From JAHEFU01 sp041395205 (GTDB lineage Bacteria; 4484-113; JAFGCY01): a DNA stretch of 64,000 bases. Below are positions 8,396 to 16,689 of the stretch, in pieces. The stretch lies in contig JAWLAZ010000001.1 in the NCBI GenBank assembly GCA_041395205.1, forward strand, positions 1,674,001-1,738,000, given 5' to 3'. The notes under the pieces are model-generated. The model saw only the letters and a program-made list of their open reading frames with translations. It searched no databases and was not told where the DNA came from. The translations under genes and the position numbers were made by a program. How positions within the stretch are numbered: position 1 is the stretch's first letter; each line of letters begins with the position of its first letter.

Positions 8396-8743
8396 AGTAC
8401 CGGCGTCGCCCTGCGACGCCTGCACGCGAGGGGGTACTTCGTGTGTAGTGCACTTCGCGAGTGAGGGAATGTTGCCAACGCATTCCAGGAACTTCGTGCC
8501 TCCGCGACCAGATCTCGTCTGCAAACAGCCATGAAGTCATCAAGGCCAGATTCAGGGTTGCCAATCCCGTCAACCATGCTAGCATCGCGGCACTCCCTCT
8601 CAGCCGTCGCGGGGCAGCGCCGGTCCTTGCAAGCTATGGATTCATTTCAGGTTGATGCAGCCGTGAACGCACTTCCACCGGTAGCCGGGCGTTTACGCCC
8701 GTGAAGTTCCGGACCTGGACCTCAGCGTTGCCAGCCGATCACG
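8396..8743. other. gene-free stretch with scattered GC-rich hairpin words
   Basis: No gene seen. It contains degenerate words of the type CGTCGCGGGGC(A)GCGCCGGT (for example 8598-8626) that recur at about 8850-8872 and 9119-9146 on the right, so it appears to be decayed repeat material continuous with the next feature. Confidence 0.4.
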
Positions 8744-9292
8744 GGCGAGCCGGACCAATAAACAAACACAGAGCCGCAAGGGCACAGAGTTTTCTTGATC
8801 TGACATGAAGTTTCGCAGCAGGGACTTCGTGGCAAGCTCTTTCATGCGCTGCGAGGCAGCGCCGGTACGGCTCAATTGTGTGGGAGTCTGCTTTTCAATG
8901 ATTCCCTTATGGTAATGGGACTCCTGGGTATCAGTTGCCAGAATTCTGAATCCTCCGTGCTCTCTGTGGTTATTCTTCAGAACCGCCACATCACACCCTC
9001 GATGCTTCACGAGCGCAGGCGAGCCGGACCAATAAACAAACACAGAGCCGCAGAGGGCACAGAGTTTTCTGAACATGGACGGATTCACAGCCAAGCATTA
9101 TTCGTTACAAGCACTCTCAGGCGTCGCGGGGCGCCGCCGGTACGGGACTTTTGAAGATGCCAGACAGGCAAACGAGATTCAAATCATCCGTTGCCAGAAT
9201 TCTGAATTCTCCGTGTTCTTCGTGCCCTCTGTGGTTATTCTTCAGAACCGCGACATGCCGTCCTCGATGCTTCACGAGCGCAGGCGAGCCGG
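8744..9292. repeat. two imperfect tandem copies of a ~265-base repeat
   Basis: Copy 1 starts at 8744 and copy 2 at 9018. The first part (8744-8795 versus 9018-9070) is identical for its first 35 bases and differs afterwards mainly by two extra bases; it contains CACAGAGCCGCA and GGCACAGAG words. The second part (8935-9027 versus 9191-9292) starts TTGCCAGAATTCTGAAT and ends with CTTCACGAGCGCAGGCGAG. The CTCTGTGGTTA and CACAGAG words of the two parts are mutually complementary in character. There is no transposase. It lies between coaX and an accessory-looking DNA methylase. Confidence 0.75.
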
Positions 9293-9316
9293 TAAGTTGC
9301 GTGCCTCCTCTACCGC

Positions 9317-11254
9317 CTACAACCCTGGTCCGAGTTCCTCATTGATCACCCGGCGCGTATGGCGGTCCACGCCGTACAGCGCCTCCACCAGCCGGTCGAT
9401 CTCCGTGAAGATTTCCGCAGCATCCTGCAGGGGGTTCTCAGCAAGGGCTGCGGAGAGTTCCGCGATGCGCTGCTGCTGGGCTCCGCGGCGCAAAGGCAGC
9501 AGTTCCAGCTGGCGCGGGCCGATGTTCAGGGCGCGGCTGGAGTAGGCCCTGAGCCCGAACAGGCTGCGGTAGAGCCACTGCATCAGCCGTGAATTGAGCA
9601 GGCCGCAGACATAGTGCAGCTCAGCCGGATCGGATTCCGCTCGGGGCAGGAGCTGCACGGCGGCCTTGCCGCAGATGAAGCGGCCTTCGCTGTCAACGAG
9701 GCATTCGATGCGCGAAGCCAGTCCGGCGCAGAGCAGCTTCGGCCGGGCCGCACGCTCCGCCAGACGCGGCAGCCCTGCGCTCAGCTGATCAGGATCAATC
9801 ACCGGGTGGCGCAGGCTGGCCCCGAGGTAGCGGCAGTCCTGCTCTCCCCAGAGCGGCCGCCAGGGGTCTATCGTGCCCGTATTGAGCAGGCGCGGCCCGC
9901 CGGCCTCTGCGTCGTCAACGAGCATTTCCTTCAGGCGGTAGGCCTCGTCCGTGCTGCAGCCGTCGCGGACGTCGAAGCGTGTGGACAGGGCCGGAGCGGC
10001 CTCCAGCAGTTCGGCGATGTAGCCGGCGGCAGCACTGTAGGCTGCGCAGAGGTAGCCTGAGGGCAAGCGCCGGAGCAGGGCCTGGCTGACGGCGCTGGTC
10101 TGCACGGGCTCGCCGCGCTGCAGATTGACGGGCTGGCGTGGATCCGCGGGCAGGCGGCGCAGCTGCACAACGCAGGGCCAGATCCGTGCATCGGGGAAGG
10201 CGTCCTCCGGCAGGAGGCGGATGCGCTCGAGGCGCAGCGCCAGCAGCAGCTGTTCCTGCAGCACGCTGGCGTAGTCCGCGCTGATGGCCCGGGTCGGCAG
10301 CACCATGCAGAGCCTCCCGCCGCTCTTCAGCAGGTCCACACTGCGCTCCAGGAAGGGCACGAACAGATCCCAGTTACCCCGGGCGCAGCTGTAGGCACTG
10401 CGGATGCTGCTGCGGTAGTCGCGATCGTAGCGTTGCATGCCCTCGGAATCAACATAGGGCGGGTTGCCGATCAGCAGGTCATAGCCAGCCTCGCTGCAGC
10501 CCAGCTCTGGGTGCCGCAGCCAGTCCAGCCCGGCGGGTTCAGTCCTGAAGCTGGCTGGAATGGACAGCGAAGGGCCGCTCAGGGCATCGGCGCAGACGAG
10601 CCTGAGGGCCGGGAGCGCTGTGCTGAAGCTGCCAGTGGCCCAGTAGCCCAGCAGCCGGCCGCAGAGCGCCAGGGCGGAGGCGTCAATATCGCAGCCATGC
10701 AGGGCCTGCTCCACGATGCGCCGGCGCAGCTTGGCCTCGGTTGCGCGGCTGAAGCCGCTGCCGCTGCGGATGATTGCCAGGCGGGCCTGTTCCAGCATCT
10801 CCTCGGCACAGCAGAGCAGGAAGGCGCCACAGCCGCAGCAGGGGTCCAGCAGGCGCGGAAAGACCACTTCCCTGGCCAGGGCATCCGGGATGTAGTTCCA
10901 GCCCTCCAGCAGCCGTTCAGCCATCCGTCCCGCCAGTTCCAGCGGAGTATAGACCCGGCCGCGGCGCTCAGCGGCATCCGTCTGGTCCAGGTGGTCATGG
11001 ATATGCCCGATGGCAAGCAGGGCGGGGCGGGGGTCAGGCTGCACGAGGGACTGGCGCAGCAGTCCAGCCAGTTCCAGCAATGAGGGGGGAAGCTCGGGCC
11101 TGGCAGTTCCGCCTGTTTCCGTATCCAGCTGCTCGAGCAGGAGCGCGGTGAAGGACTGAGGCGTGCAGGACTGACTCTTGATCTGCTGAAGTTCAGCACG
11201 GGCCTGGCCCGCCAGCTGCAGGATTGCTTCAAGCTGTTGCCGCGTACTGCTCAT
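9317..11254 (-). CDS. N6-adenine DNA methyltransferase (Eco57I/TaqI-like, possible type IIG)
   Basis: 645 residues. Transfers methyl from S-adenosylmethionine to adenine in DNA. Motif X/entry segment RVYTPLELAGRMAERLL (~residue 100), motif I DPCCGCGAFLL (~137-147) and catalytic motif IV NPPYVDSEGM (~265) are clear, in the gamma-type order. After about residue 380 the sequence fits a TaqI-like target-recognition region, and the C-terminus (EIDRLVEALYGV) is typical of Eco57I-type enzymes. The N-terminal ~95 residues are too short and show no PD-(D/E)xK motif, and no separate nuclease gene is adjacent, so it is either an orphan methylase or a half-system. It is bounded by repeats on its 3' side, consistent with acquisition. 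Start is the ATG at 11254. Confidence 0.88.
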   Translation of the reverse strand: MSSTRQQLEAILQLAGQARAELQQIKSQSCTPQSFTALLLEQLDTETGGTARPELPPSLLELAGLLRQSLVQPDPRPALLAIGHIHDHLDQTDAAERRGRVYTPLELAGRMAERLLEGWNYIPDALAREVVFPRLLDPCCGCGAFLLCCAEEMLEQARLAIIRSGSGFSRATEAKLRRRIVEQALHGCDIDASALALCGRLLGYWATGSFSTALPALRLVCADALSGPSLSIPASFRTEPAGLDWLRHPELGCSEAGYDLLIGNPPYVDSEGMQRYDRDYRSSIRSAYSCARGNWDLFVPFLERSVDLLKSGGRLCMVLPTRAISADYASVLQEQLLLALRLERIRLLPEDAFPDARIWPCVVQLRRLPADPRQPVNLQRGEPVQTSAVSQALLRRLPSGYLCAAYSAAAGYIAELLEAAPALSTRFDVRDGCSTDEAYRLKEMLVDDAEAGGPRLLNTGTIDPWRPLWGEQDCRYLGASLRHPVIDPDQLSAGLPRLAERAARPKLLCAGLASRIECLVDSEGRFICGKAAVQLLPRAESDPAELHYVCGLLNSRLMQWLYRSLFGLRAYSSRALNIGPRQLELLPLRRGAQQQRIAELSAALAENPLQDAAEIFTEIDRLVEALYGVDRHTRRVINEELGPGL

Positions 11255-11287
11255 TGAACTGCGGACATGCCTCCGGGAGAAACGAAA

Positions 11288-11311
11288 AGAGCCCCGCCGT
11301 AGCGGGGCTCT
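11288..11311 (-). terminator. intrinsic terminator of the Cys-rich gene
   Basis: Perfect 9-base stem GAGCCCCGC/GCGGGGCTC (11289-11297 with 11302-11310) around a 4-base loop. On the minus strand it is followed by TTTT then CGTT (complement of 11281-11288), so it ends minus-strand transcripts 26 bases after the Cys-rich gene. Confidence 0.85.
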
Positions 11312-11336
11312 CTCTTAGTTCAGCTGAATGACTGAC

Positions 11337-12458
11337 TTAGCCGCACTTGCCGCAGCCGCACTTGTCCTTGCAACCGCACTTGGGCTTGGAGCAGCCGCAC
11401 TTTTCCTTGCCACAACCGCACTTGGGCTTGCTGCAACCGCACTTGGGCTTGTCGCAACCACCGCACTTGGGCTTGGAGCAGCCGCACTTGTCCTTGCAAC
11501 CGCACTTGCTCTCGCACTTGTTGCACTTATTGCACTTGTTGGCGCACTTGTCCTTGCAACCGCAGGCGGACTTGGTCTCGCACTTGTTGCAACCGCCGCA
11601 CTTGCTGCCGCACTTGCTTTTGCAGCCGCACTTGGGCTTGCTGCAACCGCACTTGGGCTTGTCACAACCACCACAACCGCCGCACTTGCTACCGCAGGTG
11701 GTCTTGGCGCAGGGACTGCAGGGCACGCAGGGAGCGCAGCACTCAACGTAGGCCTTCTTGATGTAGCAGCAGTCGCAACCACCCTTGACCACGTATTCGA
11801 TGGTCATCGTGGGGACGTACTCCTTGTAGTTGGCATCAACCGGAGCAAGACCGGAGGCATAGAAGGCGGCCTCGCTGGCGGGGCGCTTGCCATACATGCA
11901 CTCGTGGGTCTCGAAGGAACGCCACATGATCCACTGCACGATCTTGCAGGCCGCATCAGTGTTGTCACAGAGGTTCCAGCACTCGTGGTCGCAGATCGCG
12001 ATGTTGCAGCAACCGGGGCAAGCCATGTCGCAGCAGGGGCCGAACTGGCCGCTGATGTCGGAGGTCGCCACCAGGTTGTCCATCGGGATGTTCACCACAC
12101 CGTGGCTGGTCTGCACGTGAACCTGAACGTCGCCACAACCGTCACCGGGGACATACATGATGTCGCCGTCGAAGTCCAGGGATCCGTCATCCGGATCAAT
12201 GGCATCGCCGGTGTGGGCGCTGTTGAAGGTACGCAGGGGCAGACCCTTGTCAACCATTGCCGCAAAGCTGGCGGGGAAATCTCCCCAGGCGTTGGCATAA
12301 CCGTGGGCGTACCAGTAAAGGACCGCACCACTGTTGACGGCTACATCATCCGCAGTGTAGCCGAACGCGTCGCCAGCTTCATCCTGAGCGAACGCAGCGC
12401 CCATGCATGCACAACATGCGAGCACTGCCCCGAGCAGAATAAGTGTAAAACGTTTCAT
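11337..12458 (-). CDS. secreted Cys/Lys/Gly-rich repeat protein
   Basis: 373 residues. A Sec signal peptide (MKRFTLILLGAVLACC...AFAQD) is followed by a ~200-residue N-terminal region of ordinary composition containing about ten cysteines (CCDMACPGCCNIAICDHEC), then a C-terminal tail of ~145 residues with 43 cysteines by my count. The tail is built from short units such as CGCSKPKCGC, GGCDKPKC, CGCKDKC and CNKC. This density resembles metallothioneins, keratin-associated or spore-coat/adhesive proteins, but the protein is exported, which is unusual for a metal-storage protein. It has a strong GGGAGG ribosome site, its own TATAAT promoter and its own terminator, so it is an independent and probably well-expressed unit. 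Function unknown. Confidence 0.85.
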   Translation of the reverse strand: MKRFTLILLGAVLACCACMGAAFAQDEAGDAFGYTADDVAVNSGAVLYWYAHGYANAWGDFPASFAAMVDKGLPLRTFNSAHTGDAIDPDDGSLDFDGDIMYVPGDGCGDVQVHVQTSHGVVNIPMDNLVATSDISGQFGPCCDMACPGCCNIAICDHECWNLCDNTDAACKIVQWIMWRSFETHECMYGKRPASEAAFYASGLAPVDANYKEYVPTMTIEYVVKGGCDCCYIKKAYVECCAPCVPCSPCAKTTCGSKCGGCGGCDKPKCGCSKPKCGCKSKCGSKCGGCNKCETKSACGCKDKCANKCNKCNKCESKCGCKDKCGCSKPKCGGCDKPKCGCSKPKCGCGKEKCGCSKPKCGCKDKCGCGKCG

Positions 12459-12505
12459 TTCCAGCCTCCCTAACTATTCCGGACCTGCCGGTGGGTGAAA
12501 ACTTG

Positions 12506-12533
12506 ATTATACACGTTTTTCAAATTTCCACAA
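12506..12533 (-). promoter_or_regulatory. sigma-70-type promoter of the Cys-rich gene
   Basis: Minus-strand -35 TTGTGG (12528-12533) and consensus -10 TATAAT (12506-12511) with a 16-base spacer. Predicted start about 40 bases ahead of the ATG at 12458, leaving room for the GGGAGG ribosome site. Confidence 0.7.
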
Positions 12534-12747
12534 CTTATCAACAGGCGTCTACCTAGAACTGAGATAAGCCACGGAATCGGTGTTCCATGCACCAGGAATA
12601 ATACCCAGTGTCAGCACAGCTAAACAATAACACTTGTCCGCCGATCATGGAACAATCCGCCGTCGAAAATCACCAAAATTCTAGTTTATTACTTTTAATT
12701 TGGCAACCGTTTTCACGATAATGTACGCTAATCGCCGTGAAATCCGC
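12534..12747. other. AT-rich non-coding stretch upstream of the Cys-rich promoter
   Basis: Clearly lower in GC than its surroundings. It contains a spaced 9-base inverted repeat, TGTTCCATG (about 12580-12588) and CATGGAACA (about 12646-12654). No gene seen. It may hold regulatory sites for the Cys-rich gene and the 3' end of the carboxyltransferase transcript. Confidence 0.4.
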
Positions 12748-14319
12748 CTAAAGCGGGATATTGCCGTGCTTACGGCGCGGACGGCTCTCCACCTTGTTCT
12801 TCAGCAGCTCAAGTCCACTGATCAGTTTCGGCCGCGTATCGCGCGGATCGATCACGTCATCAATATACCCGACCTTCGCAGCCAGGTAGGGATGCAGCAG
12901 CTCAGCCTTGTACTCCTGCTCATACTTCTGGGTGGCCTCGGCCAGCTTCGCGGCATTGCCGGCGACCTTCGTGAGGTCCTTGCGGCGGATGATCTTGACC
13001 GCACCCTTGCTGCCCATCACCGCGATCTCACCCGTGGCCCAGGCCAGGTTCCAGTCCGAGCCGACCTGGCGTGAGCTCATCACGCAGTAGGCCCCGCCGT
13101 AGCTCTTGCGCGTGGTCACGCAGAGCTTTGGGACCGTGGCCTCGCAGTAGGCATAGAGCAGCTTGGCGCCGTGCTTGATGATGCCGAGCCATTCCTGGTT
13201 GGTGCCCGGCAGGAAACCCGGCACATCCTGGAAGGTCACGATCGGGATGTTGAAGGCATCGCAGAAGCGGATGAAGCGCGCGCCCTTGAGCGAGCCGTTG
13301 ATGTCCAGGCAGCCGGCGAGATCACGCGGCTGATTGGCCACGACGCCGATGGCGTGCCCGTTGAGGCGGGCGAAGCCGATCAGCAGGTTCGGGGCGAACA
13401 GCGGCTGGATCTCGTAGAAGCTGTCGCGGTCGATCACGGCGTTGATCACGTCGCGCATGTCGTAGGGCTTGTTCGGGTCGTCGGGGATCACGCTTGCGAG
13501 GCTCTCATCGCGGCGCGTGGGATCGTCGCCGGTATTGAGGAAGGGCGGATCCTCCATGTTGTTGCTGGGGATATAACTGAGGATGCGCTTGATCTGGTGG
13601 ATGGCCTCCACCTCGTTCCTGGCCACCATGTGTGCCACGCCGCTCTTCTGGTTGTGCGTGACCGCACCGCCGAGTTCCTCGAAGGTGACCTCCTCGTTGA
13701 GGACCTCCTTGATCACGTCGGGGCCGGTCAGGAACATGAAGCTCGTGCCGCGCACCATGAAGATGAAGTCCGTGAGCGCCGGGCTGTAGACCGCGCCGCC
13801 GGCGCAGGGGCCCATGATCGCGCTGAGCTGCGGGATCACGCCGCTGGCCTTGACGTTGCGGTAGAAGATGTCGGCATAGCCGCCCAGGCCGACCACACCT
13901 TCCTGGATGCGGGCGCCGCCGGAGTCATTGATGCCGATCAGCGGGATGCCGCTCTTGATGCAGCTGTCCTGGATGAAGCAGATCTTCTTGGCATGCTGGA
14001 TGCCGAGGCTTCCGCCCATCACTGTGAAGTCCTGCGAGTAGATGCCCACGCGCTTGCCATCCACCGTGCCGAAGCCGGTGACGATGCCGTCGCCGAGGAT
14101 GGAGCTGGACTCGGAGGTGATGAACTTGCCGACCTCCTGGAAACTGTCCGCATCCACGAGCAGCGCGATGCGCTCGCGCGCGGTGAGCTTGTTGCGCTCA
14201 TGCTGGCGGTCAATGGCCTCCAGCCCGCCGCCGAGCGCGGCCTTCTCGTTCAGTTCCTTGAGTTTCTGGATGCGGATCTCGGTGCTTCCCGAGCCCAGGT
14301 CCTTGAAATCCAGCGCCAT
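12748..14319 (-). CDS. acyl-CoA carboxylase carboxyltransferase subunit (PccB/MmdA type)
   Basis: 523 residues, full length. It transfers CO2 between biotin and an acyl-CoA (propionyl-CoA/methylmalonyl-CoA type). Seen: N-terminal KLTARERIALLVDADSF, the acyl-CoA-binding GGARIQEGV (residues ~127-135) and GPCAGGAVYSPAL oxyanion glycines, SYGGAYCVMSSR in the second crotonase-like half, and the C-terminal RKHGNIPL ending that is typical of PccB and of MmdA decarboxylase subunits. No biotin carboxylase, biotin carrier or sodium-pump subunit gene is nearby, so I cannot decide between propionyl-CoA carboxylase and methylmalonyl-CoA decarboxylase. The ATG at 14319 is preceded by GAGGGG. Confidence 0.93.
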   Translation of the reverse strand: MALDFKDLGSGSTEIRIQKLKELNEKAALGGGLEAIDRQHERNKLTARERIALLVDADSFQEVGKFITSESSSILGDGIVTGFGTVDGKRVGIYSQDFTVMGGSLGIQHAKKICFIQDSCIKSGIPLIGINDSGGARIQEGVVGLGGYADIFYRNVKASGVIPQLSAIMGPCAGGAVYSPALTDFIFMVRGTSFMFLTGPDVIKEVLNEEVTFEELGGAVTHNQKSGVAHMVARNEVEAIHQIKRILSYIPSNNMEDPPFLNTGDDPTRRDESLASVIPDDPNKPYDMRDVINAVIDRDSFYEIQPLFAPNLLIGFARLNGHAIGVVANQPRDLAGCLDINGSLKGARFIRFCDAFNIPIVTFQDVPGFLPGTNQEWLGIIKHGAKLLYAYCEATVPKLCVTTRKSYGGAYCVMSSRQVGSDWNLAWATGEIAVMGSKGAVKIIRRKDLTKVAGNAAKLAEATQKYEQEYKAELLHPYLAAKVGYIDDVIDPRDTRPKLISGLELLKNKVESRPRRKHGNIPL

Positions 14320-14359
14320 TGGCTACCCCTCGTGTTGGTCTCAGTTTCGGGCGTTGCCT

Positions 14360-14365
14360 ATTATA
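14360..14365 (-). promoter_or_regulatory. -10 box for the carboxyltransferase gene
   Basis: Consensus TATAAT on the minus strand, 40 bases before the start codon at 14319, with no convincing -35. The flanking gene-free stretch 14320-14623 is shared with the divergent pseudopilin gene; apart from the two -10 boxes and an AT-rich tract at 14418-14490 nothing else stands out in it. Confidence 0.4.
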
Positions 14366-14526
14366 GTGGCTGCGGATTGCGAGCTTGACGGGGTGCATTC
14401 CGGCCTGCCCTGAAAGTGATATAGATATATAAGGTGTGTTTACCTATTTTTAATCGAAGCATGTGAACAAGATATTCTTTTTTGAAATATCGGTCCAGGG
14501 GTGTAACATTTACAGGTAGGCCAAGT

Positions 14527-14532
14527 TATAAT
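14527..14532 (+). promoter_or_regulatory. -10 box for the pseudopilin gene
   Basis: Consensus TATAAT about 90 bases ahead of the proposed TTG start at 14624. The -35 position (14504-14509, TAACAT) is a poor match. Confidence 0.35.
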
Positions 14533-14623
14533 CTGCTTGAGATGCGGTATTCGGCATCCGGGCGCGGGGGATTTGCGCCGCGGAAGCCGGCTGTTTCAAC
14601 CGGCGAAATCAAAGAGGAATGGA

Positions 14624-15805
14624 TTGACTGGCAGGACAAGGCAAGCTGCGGGACAGCCAGGGGCAACCCTGAAGCATGTCAGTGGCTTCACCCTGATCGA
14701 GCTGATGGTGGTGATCGTGATCATCGGGATCATCGCCGCCATCGCACTGCCGAACTACGTCAAGATCAAGAACAAGGCCAAGGAAGCCGAAGTCAAGGCC
14801 AATGTCCACAACCTGCAGCTGCTGGTTGAGCGCTTCGCGATTGACAACAAGGGCAACTACCCGGCCTACCTGATCGGCGGTGACAACGCCAGCCTCGTGA
14901 TCCCCGAGAGCATTGACTTCAGCGACGTGCCGGTGGTGACCCCCACGCCGCAGGAGGATGCCTCTGATCCACTGCTGCGTGAAGGCTATGTCGATGCCTA
15001 TCCGCGCAATCCCTTCGTAAGCAACAGCAAGGCCGTGCAGCGGCTGCAGAAGGACGTCGGCGATCCGCTGCGCAACTCCTTCACCGTCAGCAATGAGGCC
15101 GGCACACGCTTCGGACCGAATGGCAACCTGATCGGAAACACGCTCTGCGATGCCCGCTACGTCTACTGGAACCCGCCGCGCGAGGCCGGGGACTCAGAAG
15201 TGGCCCGCCATACCTGGGCGGACATCCAGTACGAGTTCTACGATGTCTGGGAAGGCAACATGAGCCGGCCCTTCCTGCCCGGCAGCTTCTTCTACAAGTC
15301 AGCCGGCGAGATCGTCGGCGCACCTGATGAGGAAGGCCGCCGCGATGTGATCGACTACAACGGCCGGCAGGCGATCATCCCGCATAACAACAGGGATGAG
15401 GCCGCCTATCCGCTGAGCCGTTCCATGTACATGCTCGGAGCATGGGGCAGCAGCCGCACCAAGGGCATGGACGTGCTGGGTGAGGAACCGCTGGTGATCT
15501 TCCGCTACAAGGAGCAGCCGCGCCGCTCCTATACGCAGTTCGCCTTCTTCTTCGATCCGCTGACCGAGAACTACAGCCTGCCCAAGGCCGGCCGCAATGA
15601 CAACAAGATTGAGACCATGGCGATTCCCGCCTGGACGCGCGGCGTCAACAAGGGCCACGTCGGTCCGCTCTGGGGCAGTCCCTTCGGTGCCAGTGACACC
15701 GGCAGCGACCAGCTCAGCCTCGGCAATGCCAACGGCATCCGTGATGCAGTGGTGATCGTGCTGATGTCCGGCCTGGCGGATGGCGACGGCCAGATCGTCA
15801 AATAG
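14624..15805 (+). CDS. type II/IV-type prepilin (major pseudopilin-like), TTG start
   Basis: 393 residues. A ~21-residue basic leader ends in the prepilin peptidase site HVSG|FTLIEL, followed by the hydrophobic N-terminal helix MVVIVIIGIIAAIALPNY, the hallmark of GspG/type IV pilin-like proteins. At ~370 mature residues it is far larger than GspG (about 140), with a big C-terminal globular region that has no recognisable family. I place the start at TTG 14624: AGAGGA lies 5 bases upstream (14613-14618), while the in-frame ATG at 14537 would give an implausibly long, Arg-rich leader. No secretion ATPase, platform protein or prepilin peptidase gene is adjacent. Similar large prepilins occur in Planctomycetes and related lineages. 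Confidence 0.85.
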   Translation: MTGRTRQAAGQPGATLKHVSGFTLIELMVVIVIIGIIAAIALPNYVKIKNKAKEAEVKANVHNLQLLVERFAIDNKGNYPAYLIGGDNASLVIPESIDFSDVPVVTPTPQEDASDPLLREGYVDAYPRNPFVSNSKAVQRLQKDVGDPLRNSFTVSNEAGTRFGPNGNLIGNTLCDARYVYWNPPREAGDSEVARHTWADIQYEFYDVWEGNMSRPFLPGSFFYKSAGEIVGAPDEEGRRDVIDYNGRQAIIPHNNRDEAAYPLSRSMYMLGAWGSSRTKGMDVLGEEPLVIFRYKEQPRRSYTQFAFFFDPLTENYSLPKAGRNDNKIETMAIPAWTRGVNKGHVGPLWGSPFGASDTGSDQLSLGNANGIRDAVVIVLMSGLADGDGQIVK

Positions 15806-15906
15806 GGCTCCCCACTTTCTGTATCCCAAGTATATTTAACCTTGCCCCGCCTGCGTGCGCACGGCGTTAGACTGCATGCATATCCGCTGACCGAAAGGAG
15901 TCAGTC

Positions 15907-16218
15907 ATGCAATTCGTTGTCTACGCACGCCGCGGCGATTCCCAGGGATCCGTGATTGCCAGCCTGATCCGTTCACTGCTCAGCAGCCACATGCTGATGG
16001 GCCAGGTCCAGCTCGTTGACGACCCGGAGCTGCTGCGCATGAACTACGTCGATGCGACGCCGACCGTCATGCTGGACGGCAGCGTCATTTCCAGCGGCTG
16101 GACACCGACGCGCAGTGAGCTGGAAATGGCCATCGAGCGCCGCAGCCGGGCCCTGGCGCTGAGCTCAAGCGTGTTCGGCAACCAGGGCGAGGTCCGGCGC
16201 TGGCGTCACTGGAGCTGA
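15907..16218 (+). CDS. thioredoxin-fold protein without active-site cysteines (copy 1)
   Basis: 103 residues. The pattern is beta (MQFVVYARRGD), helix (VIASLIRSLLSS), beta (QVQLVDDPELL), then ATPTVMLDGSVISSGWTPTRSELEMAIERR. The TPTV with its cis-Pro, followed by a beta hairpin ending in G, is the C-terminal half of a glutaredoxin/thioredoxin fold. The CxxC (or CxxS) position is occupied by GDSQ, and there is no cysteine at all, so it cannot be a thiol oxidoreductase. AAGGAG lies 7 bases before the ATG. The next gene is a clear paralogue. Confidence 0.75.
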   Translation: MQFVVYARRGDSQGSVIASLIRSLLSSHMLMGQVQLVDDPELLRMNYVDATPTVMLDGSVISSGWTPTRSELEMAIERRSRALALSSSVFGNQGEVRRWRHWS

Positions 16219-16322
16219 GCAGCTGCCCGAATTCCGCTCCAGCTGAAATCCCAAATTGCGGTTAAACTGTGTGTGGACGCACACGGACCGGCAGACCGGG
16301 ATCCTGACAGCACGGAGCAAGC

Positions 16323-16595
16323 ATGCAGTTCATTGTCTATACGAAGAAGGGCGATGCGATGAGCATGGCCATCGTTGGCCAGATCAGGGCCCTGCTGAGC
16401 TCGAAGGGACTCAGTGCGCAGCTGCAGTTCGTCGATGACCCGGCGCTGCTGGTGATGAACGGGATCGAGGCCACCCCCACGGTGGTGCTGGACGGCCTGC
16501 CGATCTGCCAGGGCTATGTGCCCTCGCGCACGGAACTCGAGAAAGCCCTGGAACGCCAGCTGCGGGCCATGGCTTCGCGCGAGGTCGACCATTAA
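16323..16595 (+). CDS. thioredoxin-fold protein without active-site cysteines (copy 2)
   Basis: 90 residues, paralogue of the upstream gene: MQFIVYTKKGDAMSM versus MQFVVYARRGDSQGS, then QFVDDPALLVMNGIEATPTVVLDGLPICQGYVPSRTELEKALERQ. It keeps the TPT cis-Pro motif and the hairpin, and lacks CxxC; its single Cys lies in the final hairpin, away from the normal active site. Could serve as an adaptor or binding domain. A circadian-clock KaiB-like thioredoxin fold is another Cys-less possibility, but I see no KaiB-specific motif. It sits 94 bases upstream of metG on the same strand. Confidence 0.72.
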   Translation: MQFIVYTKKGDAMSMAIVGQIRALLSSKGLSAQLQFVDDPALLVMNGIEATPTVVLDGLPICQGYVPSRTELEKALERQLRAMASREVDH

Positions 16596-16644
16596 CTGAG
16601 CCCCTGGTCATCCTGCTCCCCCCGCAGCAGGGAGCGCCTGCGCT

Positions 16645-16667
16645 TGTTATACTTATCAGCCTGATAA
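16645..16667 (+). promoter_or_regulatory. extended -10 promoter with a perfect palindrome ahead of metG
   Basis: TGT-TATACT (16645-16653) is an extended -10 with no good -35. Overlapping its end and the predicted start point is a perfect palindrome, TTATCAG-C-CTGATAA (16653-16667), a good operator candidate. metG starts 22 bases later. Confidence 0.5.
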
Positions 16668-16689
16668 TCACAATCCAGGCAGCGGCAGC

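Noticed and set aside
8744..9292. CRISPR array
   Set aside because: Only two long imperfect copies without regular spacers or cas genes.
8110..9545. Several short frames in the repeat-filled gap after coaX
   Set aside because: They follow repeat words and lack ribosome sites or protein-like composition.
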